Shown piece by piece: positions 33,461 through 39,531 of a DNA stretch of 39,531 nt; within the stretch, counting starts at the first letter, position 1; each line of letters begins with the position of its first letter. The notes beneath the pieces are model-generated. The model did not search any database. It saw only the letters and a program-made list of their open reading frames with translations, and was not told the origin of the DNA. A program made the translations under genes and the position numbers. This DNA comes from Paracoccaceae bacterium (GTDB taxonomy: Bacteria > Pseudomonadota > Alphaproteobacteria > Rhodobacterales > Rhodobacteraceae): the NCBI GenBank assembly GCA_018223125.1, contig JAAEZA010000041.1, positions 1-39,531 on the forward strand, written 5' to 3'.

Positions 33461-34252
33461 CTATTTCGTGTTGCGCATGTAATAGCGTGCCAGCGCCCCC
33501 GCCATCAGCGGCACACCGACGGTGATACAGATCATCACAAAGCCAAGCGCGTTGATCTCGGGGCTGACGGAATTGCGTAACATGCCGAAAATCTGGGTGG
33601 GAACGGTCTCCATCCCAGACGGACGCCAGAAAATCGTGGCGGTGATGTTGTCAAAGGAAATGGTAAAGGCAAACAACGCCCCCGCAAAAACGGCGGGCAG
33701 CATCAGCGGGAAGGTCACGGCAAAGAAGGTTTGCAGCGGATTGGCGCCCAGACTGCGCGCCGCTTCTTCGTAATCGCGCCGGATACCTGTCAGCCGCGCC
33801 TGTACCACCAGCACCACGAAGGGCAGGGCGATGATGGAATGGCCCAGCAGCAGCAATCCGAAAGAGCGGGGCACATGCAGCCAGCGCATGAAGATCAGCA
33901 AGCCCACCGCCAGCACCGTTTCGGGCACCAGAACGGGGGCGATCAGAACCGTTGTGATCAGATCCTTGCCGCGGAAGGTATAGCGCACCAGCGCCAGTGC
34001 GGCCAGAATCCCCAGAGTTGTCGCAATAACCGCCGTACAGGCCCCAAGGATAATCGACGTGCGTAACGCGCGAATGATTGCCTCGTTCTCGGAGAGTTTG
34101 ACGAACCAGCGGAAACTGAAGCCTTCAATCGGGAAGCCGCCGAACTGGGACGAATTGAACGCCAGCACCAGCACCACAGCGATAGGGGCGAACATGAAGA
34201 TGTAGACAAGTACAGTATAGGTCTTCAGCAGGGTCCAGACGCGCAGTTTCAT
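33461..34252 (-). CDS. ABC transporter permease (PotC-like)
   Basis: 263 residues with about six helices. The ATPase-contact EAA loop is clear at EEAARSLGANPLQTFFAVTFPLMLPAVFAG. It forms the membrane channel with the permease encoded one base upstream. The gene is followed after about 40 bases by the binding-protein gene, which has a good AGGAG site. Confidence 0.92.
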   Translation of the reverse strand: MKLRVWTLLKTYTVLVYIFMFAPIAVVLVLAFNSSQFGGFPIEGFSFRWFVKLSENEAIIRALRTSIILGACTAVIATTLGILAALALVRYTFRGKDLITTVLIAPVLVPETVLAVGLLIFMRWLHVPRSFGLLLLGHSIIALPFVVLVVQARLTGIRRDYEEAARSLGANPLQTFFAVTFPLMLPAVFAGALFAFTISFDNITATIFWRPSGMETVPTQIFGMLRNSVSPEINALGFVMICITVGVPLMAGALARYYMRNTK

Positions 34253-34253
34253 A

Positions 34254-35126
34254 TTATTTAAACGCCTTTGACAGTTGGTTCAGCCCCATCAGGCGGCTGT
34301 AGACGACCACCACCAGCCCCAGCAGCAGCAAAAGCGTGAAGGACAGGGTCGCCCCCATCGGCCAGTTCAGCTCTGTCACGATGGCGTCATAGATAAGGTT
34401 GCCGAACAGGAAATCGCTCGGCCCGCCAAGGATAAGGGGTGTCACGTAACTGCCTCCTGTCAAAACAAAAACCAGCAGGCATCCGGCGGCCAGACCGGGC
34501 AGGGACAGGGGCAGGGTCACTTCACGGAACGCCTGCCACGGGGTCGCGCCAAGGGTGCGGGCGGCGGGCTCCAGATTTTTGTCGATGCCTTCAAGGCTGA
34601 CATAGATGTTCAGGATCATATAGGGCAGGAAAACGTGGATGAAGCCGACGATGACCGTGAACTCGTTATACATCAGGGACAGCGGCGCGTCGGTCAGGCC
34701 AAGCAGTTGGAACAATCCGTTCAACGCCCCCTGATTGCCGAAAATGTGGATCCAGCTTAGGGTGCGGATAATGAAGCTGATCCAGAAGGGCAGGATCAGC
34801 AGCAGCAGCAAAAGCCACTTGTCGCGGAATTTCGTCATCGCGATGAAATAGGCAGGGATATACCCCAGCACTGCAGCCAGCACCGTGACAATCACCGACA
34901 GCCGCAGGGTTTTCCAGATCGCAACACGGTAATAGCCGTCCGTTGCCACCTCTGCCCAGTTGCCAAACTGGAACGCCACCCTGTCTACGGCAAGGTCGAT
35001 ATTCTCGTAAAAGGAATAGACCAGAATGAAGGCCATGGGGATCACCACCAGAAGACTGATGGCCAAAAGGGAGGGGGACAGCAGCAACCAGGGCCGCTTG
35101 TCTATACTCTGTTCGCTTGATGGCAT
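34254..35126 (-). CDS. ABC transporter permease (PotB-like)
   Basis: 290 residues with about six helices and a cytoplasmic N-terminus of about 15 residues. The EAA-type loop is LEPAARTLGATPWQAFREVTLPLSLPGLAAG. It is the first gene of the importer and catabolic operon, transcribed leftward away from the LysR gene. The ATG at 35126 follows AGGGG. Helices such as PSLLAISLLVVIPMAFILVY and LLLLLLILPFWISFIIRTLSW support membrane location. Confidence 0.92.
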   Translation of the reverse strand: MPSSEQSIDKRPWLLLSPSLLAISLLVVIPMAFILVYSFYENIDLAVDRVAFQFGNWAEVATDGYYRVAIWKTLRLSVIVTVLAAVLGYIPAYFIAMTKFRDKWLLLLLLILPFWISFIIRTLSWIHIFGNQGALNGLFQLLGLTDAPLSLMYNEFTVIVGFIHVFLPYMILNIYVSLEGIDKNLEPAARTLGATPWQAFREVTLPLSLPGLAAGCLLVFVLTGGSYVTPLILGGPSDFLFGNLIYDAIVTELNWPMGATLSFTLLLLLGLVVVVYSRLMGLNQLSKAFK

Positions 35127-35264
35127 TCCGGCCCCTGTTCCCTAAAGTCCTGTTAACTATTGCATGGTGATCTTGAATTGAGCAAATTGATATAAAGCAT
35201 GAATCGCATTAATCAGAATAATGTGTAAGCTGTCATCTTGTAGAATACCTGTAAGGCGGGGCAC
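35127..35264. promoter_or_regulatory. Divergent promoter region, ABC operon / LysR
   Basis: The 138-base gap is AT-rich. A T-N11-A element with small dyad arms, TTGAATTGAGCAA (35173-35185), is a possible LysR box, and GAT-N11-ATC lies just to its right. Divergent LysR genes usually bind such a shared region to control the neighbouring operon and themselves. The match is weak and is offered only as a candidate. Confidence 0.35.
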
Positions 35265-36230
35265 ATGGCGGACCGGGGCGACGAAAAATTTGTGATCGGG
35301 TTGGACTGGAACCTGCTGCGCACATTTGTGGTGATTGTCGAAGAAGGCAGTATCACCCGTGCCGCCCATCGTCTGCTGCGCGGACAGCCTTCGGTCAGCC
35401 TTGCGCTGCAACGTCTGGAACAGGAACTGGACTGCCAGTTGATCGAAAGGGCCAAGGGCAGCTTTCGCCTGACCCGCGCGGGGCAGCGGCTTTATGATGA
35501 ATGTATGGATATTTTCCGCAGCGTTTCGGGACTTAAGGAAATCGCCACGGCTTCCAGTGCCGAAATTTCGGGCGAGATCAGCATCCATCTTGCAAGTCAT
35601 GTGATCACACCCTTGCTGGACGATCTGTTGACGGAGACGAAAACCCTCTATCCCAAAGTCAGTTTCAATATCAAAACCGCCACAAGTGCGGTTGTGACCA
35701 GTGCCGTGCTGGACCGGCAGGCGAGCTTTGGTATCTGTCTGGTAAACCGCAAGCTGCCGGATCTGAGTTATGATCTGCTTTACCGCGAATACTTCAGCTT
35801 TTATTGCGGCCCGACCCATCCGCTGTTCGGGAGGCGCAACCTGACGATGGAAGACCTGCGCGGCCATGACATCGTGACCTTTGACACCGACGACCTGAAT
35901 GATGCGCTCCGCCCTGTGGCATTGCTGCGCAAGCAATGGGATATGGCGCAGCGTATCGTGGGGCGGTCCTCGCAACTGGAGGAAGTGCGCCGGATGATAC
36001 AATGCGGGCTCGGGATCGGATCCCTGCCGATTCATGTGCTGGAGCGGGATGTGCGGGACGGTCTGCTCTGGCGGTTGCCACCCTATGACGATCCGGCCGA
36101 GGTCGATATCTTCTTGCTGCGCAACCCGAGGAAAAAGCTGAACCGTGCGGAACGGATCTTTGTGGATCGTCTGCTGGAGCAGATTCGCACCCTGCCACTT
36201 GCGCAGCGCACCTATCCGGCACCCGTTTGA
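35265..36230 (+). CDS. LysR-family transcriptional regulator
   Basis: 321 residues. The winged helix-turn-helix is at about 13-72 (WNLLRTFVVIVEEGSITRAAHRLLRGQPSVSLALQRLEQELDCQLIER), followed by the LysR effector-binding domain (ISGEISIHLASHVITPLLDD, CGLGIGSLPIHVLE). The ATG at 35265 is chosen from a GGGGC-rich upstream and family length. It is divergent from the polyamine-type importer operon and is its probable regulator, responding to the substrate or an intermediate. Confidence 0.92.
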   Translation: MADRGDEKFVIGLDWNLLRTFVVIVEEGSITRAAHRLLRGQPSVSLALQRLEQELDCQLIERAKGSFRLTRAGQRLYDECMDIFRSVSGLKEIATASSAEISGEISIHLASHVITPLLDDLLTETKTLYPKVSFNIKTATSAVVTSAVLDRQASFGICLVNRKLPDLSYDLLYREYFSFYCGPTHPLFGRRNLTMEDLRGHDIVTFDTDDLNDALRPVALLRKQWDMAQRIVGRSSQLEEVRRMIQCGLGIGSLPIHVLERDVRDGLLWRLPPYDDPAEVDIFLLRNPRKKLNRAERIFVDRLLEQIRTLPLAQRTYPAPV

Positions 36231-36562
36231 ATGCTCGTAAAGGGGTTGGAATTTTGCGAACGAAGCCCTGACAGTAGCGTGAAAGCGGATGTGGTCAAGA
36301 AAGCGGAGATACTCCTGTCTTGAAATGACAACTTACTTGACAATTCAGGAAAACTCTCACTAGCCTGATATTGGATAGTGGAGTGAAAAAGACATTTAAG
36401 CCTTTGTTTTTCCTGCTGGTGCTTGTTTGCGCTTCGCTTTAAGGAGAGCGCCGCAGCTCCGAAAGACTGCTCGCAAGGGAGCTGCCGCTTTGTGCCATTC
36501 GGACAATTGTCCCTTGCTTTTGCAGGGGGCGTCAACGTGAGCAAAAAAAAGAGGAGAACACT
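36231..36562 (+). promoter_or_regulatory. Structured leader upstream of the TAXI transporter
   Basis: A stretch of about 330 bases without a convincing gene. It contains a hairpin at 36447-36489 (GCAGCTCC/GGAGCTGC plus AGCG/CGCT with a 2-base bulge), the perfect 12-base palindrome GGACAATTGTCC at 36501-36512, and a small stem CCCTTGC-TTTT-GCAGGGG at 36511-36528 overlapping its end. The palindrome and small stem cannot both form in full, so alternative structures are possible. A good GAGGAGA ribosome site follows. It could be an operator region, an attenuator or an unlisted RNA element; I do not recognise a known riboswitch. Confidence 0.4.
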
Positions 36563-37519
36563 ATGCGTTTCATGAAACATCTTGCTTTTGCAGGGGCGCT
36601 GCTGGCCGGTACAGCCGGTATCGCACAAGAGAAATTCATCACCATCGGGACAGGCGGTCAGACCGGCGTTTACTTCGTTGTCGGTCAGTCGATCTGCCGT
36701 CTGGTGAACCGCACAACTGCTGAAACAAACCTGAAATGCACCGCGCCGTCCACAGGTGGTTCCATTGCGAACATCAACGCAATCATGGCGGGTGACATGG
36801 ATATGGGTGTGGCCCAGTCCGACTGGCAATACCACGCCTACAACGGCACATCCAAATTTGAAGGAAACCAGTTTTCCGACGAACGTGCGGTCTTTTCCGT
36901 ACACGGTGAGCCGTTCAACGTGATTGCCCGCGCAGATTCCGGCATCAAGACGTTTGCCGATCTTAAAGGCAAGCGCGTCAACATCGGCAACCCCGGTTCC
37001 GGTCAGCGGGCGACTATGGATGTTGTGATGAACGCTCTGGGTTGGACAACCGACGATTTTGCGCTGGCATCCGAACTGAAACCGGCTGAACAGGCTGCTG
37101 CGCTGGGCGACAACAAGGTAGACGCGATCATCTACACCGTTGGCCACCCGAACGGTTCCATTCAGGAAGCGGTTTCCACAGTAGATGCGGTTCTGGTGCC
37201 TGTTGAAGGTCCGGAAATCGACAAGCTGATCGAAGAAAACCCCTTCTATGCTGCCGCGACCATTCCTGGTGGCATGTACAAAGGTACAGATGCGGATGTG
37301 AACACATTCGGCGTCAAGGCGACGTTTGTGACCTCTGCGAAAGTGGATGAAGAGGTTGTTTATCAGGTTGTTAAAGCTGTTTTCGACAACTTTGACCGGT
37401 TCAAGCGTCTGCACCCTGCGTTTGAAAACCTGAAAGAAGAAGACATGATCAGCGCCGGCCTGTCCGCGCCTCTGCACCCCGGTGCCGAGAAATACTACAA
37501 AGAAAAAGGCTGGATGTAA
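36563..37519 (+). CDS. TAXI-family TRAP transporter substrate-binding protein
   Basis: 318 residues with a Sec signal peptide (about 1-21, ending AGIAQ). The mature part is a TAXI-type TRAP binding protein: ITIGTGGQTGVYFVVGQSICRLVN, STGGSIANINAIMAGDMDMGVAQSDW, LKGKRVNIGNPGSGQRATMDVVM and the C-terminal LHPGAEKYYKEKGWM. Ligands of TAXI proteins are often dicarboxylates or glutamate-like; none can be assigned here. It is followed by a hairpin and then by the fused permease, its membrane partner. Confidence 0.94.
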   Translation: MRFMKHLAFAGALLAGTAGIAQEKFITIGTGGQTGVYFVVGQSICRLVNRTTAETNLKCTAPSTGGSIANINAIMAGDMDMGVAQSDWQYHAYNGTSKFEGNQFSDERAVFSVHGEPFNVIARADSGIKTFADLKGKRVNIGNPGSGQRATMDVVMNALGWTTDDFALASELKPAEQAAALGDNKVDAIIYTVGHPNGSIQEAVSTVDAVLVPVEGPEIDKLIEENPFYAAATIPGGMYKGTDADVNTFGVKATFVTSAKVDEEVVYQVVKAVFDNFDRFKRLHPAFENLKEEDMISAGLSAPLHPGAEKYYKEKGWM

Positions 37520-37556
37520 TCCGCCGGTCCCACGCGACCTTTGTGTAAACTGATAA

Positions 37557-37586
37557 CGGTTGCGGCGGCCTGCGCTGCCGCAACTG
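37557..37586 (+). terminator. Hairpin after the TAXI binding-protein gene
   Basis: A stem of about 10 bp including one G-U (arms 37557-37566 and 37577-37586, core GTTGCGGC/GCCGCAAC) lies 37 bases after the stop. A second small stem, GCCCG/CGGGC, at 37607-37622 is just ahead of the permease ribosome site. There is no long U-tract, so partial read-through to the permease is expected. Confidence 0.6.
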
Positions 37587-37646
37587 ACCCGGACTGAAAA
37601 ACAAAAGCCCGAAGCGACGGGCCATAGCGGGGAACAGGGGGCATCC

Positions 37647-39531
37647 ATGACCAATGATCCAAATCAACAGCAGGCTGCTGCGGTAGAGAATGCTGCAACG
37701 GGAGATCGGGGCGGGCTGACACAGGCCGAGCTTGACGAACTGGTTGCGTCCTCTGACACGGGCGGGCGCGGGGCTGTCGGCCCTGTTGGCATCTTTCTGA
37801 CCTGTGTGGCGCTGGCCTGGTCGCTGTTCCAGCTTTGGATCGCCTCGCCGATCCCCTTCATTGTGGGCTGGGGCGTTTTCAACGACACCGAAGCCCGCTC
37901 TATCCATCTGGCATTTGCCATGTTCCTTGCCTTTGCGGCTTTTCCGGCGACGCGTTCCGGATTTCAGATCGGACTTGGCGTTGTGGTGCCGCTGGTCCTT
38001 GCGGGGCTGTTTATGATGGGCGCCAAGGATGGCGTCGTGACATGGTGGATTCCGATTGTCGCGCTGGCCGTTGTTGTCGCTGGCGTGCTTGGCTCTCCGA
38101 AAGACCGGATTCCGGTCTGGGAATGGGCGCTGGCACTGGTCGGGGCGCTGGCTGCGCTCTATCTGTTTGTCTATTACCGTGATATTTCAGGGCGCGTCGG
38201 TGCGCCCGTGCTTCAGGATTTTGTCGTCGCCGTAATCGGCTTGATGCTCCTTCTGGAAGCCACCCGCCGCGCGCTTGGTCCTGCACTGATGATCGTGGCT
38301 TCGGTCTTTCTGGTCTACACCGTGCTTGGCCCCTATATGCCGAGCATCATTTCCCACAAGGGCAACAGCCTGTCCGAAATCGTGAACCACCAGTGGATCA
38401 CCACGGAAGGCGTCTTTGGCATTGCGCTTGGTGTCTCTACCAGCTTTGTGTTCCTGTTCGTTCTGTTCGGTTCCCTGCTGGACCGCGCTGGCGCAGGAAA
38501 CTATTTCATTCAGGTTGCCTTCAGCCTGATGGGGCATATGAAGGGGGGACCGGCCAAAGCGGCTGTGGTGTCTTCGGCCATGACAGGGCTGATCTCCGGT
38601 TCCTCTATCGCCAATGTTGTGACTACAGGCACGTTTACCATTCCGTTGATGAAAAAGGTCGGCTTCAGTTCGGAAAAAGCGGGGGCTGTCGAAGTCGCCT
38701 CTTCGGTGAACGGCCAGATCATGCCCCCCGTGATGGGGGCGGCGGCCTTCCTGATGGTGGAATATGTCGGCATTCCCTATTTTGACGTGGTGAAACACGC
38801 CTTCCTGCCTGCGGTGATTTCCTACATCGCACTGGTTTACATCGTCCATCTGGAGGCGCTGAAAGCCGGAATGGAGGGTCTGCCGCGCGCCTATACGCCA
38901 AAGCCCATCGTGCAACGTCTGATCGGCATGGCGTTTACCATCGCGGCTATCTGTGCGCTGTCCTTCGTCGTTTATTACGGCATGGGCTGGATACGCCCTG
39001 CCTTCCCGCAAGCTGCAGGCTATATCATCTTTGCCTTCCTCACGGCGGTCTATGTGGGGCTGCTCTATATTGCCTCCAAGGAAGAGCCGCTGGAACTGGA
39101 TGATCCGAACGAGCCGGTGACGAGACTGCCGCTGCCCGGCCCGACAATCCGTTCCGGCCTGCACTTTATCCTGCCCGTTGTTGTGCTGGTCTGGGCGCTG
39201 ATGGTGGACCGGCTGTCACCGGGGCTTTCGGCTTTCTGGGCGACCGCCTATATGATCTTTATCCTGCTGACCCAGCGCCCGCTGACCGCAATCATGCGGG
39301 GGGATGCCGCCTTTGGTGCCGCCATACGCAACGGTGTGGCAGACCTGATCGACGGGCTGGAAACCGGTGCGCGCAATATGATCGGGATCGGCATTGCCAC
39401 AGCCACGGCGGGTATCATCGTCGGTGCGGTCAGCCAGACGGGTGTCGGCTCTGCCCTTGCGGATGTGGTCGAGGTTCTTTCCGGCGGCAACATCCTTGCC
39501 ATCCTGTTCCTGACCGCGATCCTGTCACTGA
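37647..39531 (+). CDS. Fused TRAP transporter permease of the TAXI type (cut by window edge)
   Basis: The frame starts at the ATG at 37647 (a G-rich AGGGGG site seven bases upstream) and stays open to the window end, giving about 628 codons without a stop. An N-terminal cytoplasmic segment of about 45 residues (MTNDPNQQQAAAVEN) precedes many helices. The large-subunit signature is clear at ISGSSIANVVTTGTFTIPL and NGQIMPPVMGAAAF, and the N-terminal part corresponds to a fused small subunit. It imports the ligand of the TAXI binding protein encoded upstream, driven by an ion gradient. The C-terminus lies beyond the window. Confidence 0.93.
   Translation, partial: MTNDPNQQQAAAVENAATGDRGGLTQAELDELVASSDTGGRGAVGPVGIFLTCVALAWSLFQLWIASPIPFIVGWGVFNDTEARSIHLAFAMFLAFAAFPATRSGFQIGLGVVVPLVLAGLFMMGAKDGVVTWWIPIVALAVVVAGVLGSPKDRIPVWEWALALVGALAALYLFVYYRDISGRVGAPVLQDFVVAVIGLMLLLEATRRALGPALMIVASVFLVYTVLGPYMPSIISHKGNSLSEIVNHQWITTEGVFGIALGVSTSFVFLFVLFGSLLDRAGAGNYFIQVAFSLMGHMKGGPAKAAVVSSAMTGLISGSSIANVVTTGTFTIPLMKKVGFSSEKAGAVEVASSVNGQIMPPVMGAAAFLMVEYVGIPYFDVVKHAFLPAVISYIALVYIVHLEALKAGMEGLPRAYTPKPIVQRLIGMAFTIAAICALSFVVYYGMGWIRPAFPQAAGYIIFAFLTAVYVGLLYIASKEEPLELDDPNEPVTRLPLPGPTIRSGLHFILPVVVLVWALMVDRLSPGLSAFWATAYMIFILLTQRPLTAIMRGDAAFGAAIRNGVADLIDGLETGARNMIGIGIATATAGIIVGAVSQTGVGSALADVVEVLSGGNILAILFLTAILSL

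Noticed and set aside
32180-33580. A plus-strand open frame of about 466 codons over the ABC binding protein
   Set aside because: It is antisense to a well-supported Tat-exported binding protein and lacks a ribosome site or any recognisable motif.
36212-37654. A minus-strand open frame of about 480 codons across the TAXI binding protein
   Set aside because: It runs opposite a gene with a clear signal peptide and TAXI motifs and matches no family; it is a codon-bias shadow.

Overview
The window looks like chromosomal DNA of a marine alphaproteobacterium of the Roseobacter / Rhodobacterales type. The grounds are moderately high GC, dense operons with ATGA-type overlaps, many TTG/GTG starts, several TRAP transporters (DctP and TAXI types), an alphaproteobacterial ureDABCEFG order, a polyamine-type ABC importer and an acyl-homoserine-lactone synthase. 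Taxonomy is inference from gene content; no rRNA or other marker is present. I see no tRNA, rRNA, CRISPR array, insertion sequence, integrase or phage gene. The last gene is cut by the right edge.

Layout. (1) 288-6892, signalling: a small periplasmic molybdopterin-fold protein without a cysteine in its mature part, a hybrid histidine kinase (PAS-HisKA-HATPase-REC-Hpt), a leftward LuxI-family AHL synthase with no luxR nearby, a 6-TM histidine kinase and a single-domain response regulator. (2) 6981-9060: a succinate-semialdehyde-type aldehyde dehydrogenase and an NmrA-like atypical SDR. (3) 9126-14036, leftward: a complete urease operon, ureD-A-B-C-E-F-G. (4) 14302-21350, leftward: an eight-gene operon, TRAP dctP-dctQ-dctM, a PyrK-like electron-transfer subunit, class 1 dihydroorotate dehydrogenase, an M20 carbamoylase/ureidohydrolase, pyrE and a 110-aa unknown. 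A large XRE regulator is divergent from it. This looks like an uptake and use system for orotate or a related ureido/pyrimidine carboxylate, and it is the most interesting item in the window. (5) 22409-27092: a TetR regulator divergent from flavin monooxygenase, BASS-family transporter, epimerase-like SDR and classical SDR. A perfect palindrome lies in the gap. (6) 27100-35126, leftward: ABC permease, permease, Tat-type binding protein and ATPase, then class III aminotransferase, GNAT acetyltransferase, acetylpolyamine-amidohydrolase-like deacetylase and a DAO-type oxidase, with a divergent LysR regulator. It is probably for uptake and catabolism of (acetyl)polyamines. (7) 36563 to the edge: a TAXI binding protein and a fused TRAP permease, preceded by a structured leader of about 330 bp.

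How they work together. Four uptake systems are each paired with catabolic or regulatory genes, and several release ammonia (urease, ureidohydrolase, polyamine oxidase/aminotransferase), so scavenging of organic nitrogen is the common theme. In all three binding-protein transporter operons a strong hairpin directly follows the binding-protein gene, as expected where binding protein is needed in excess over the membrane parts.
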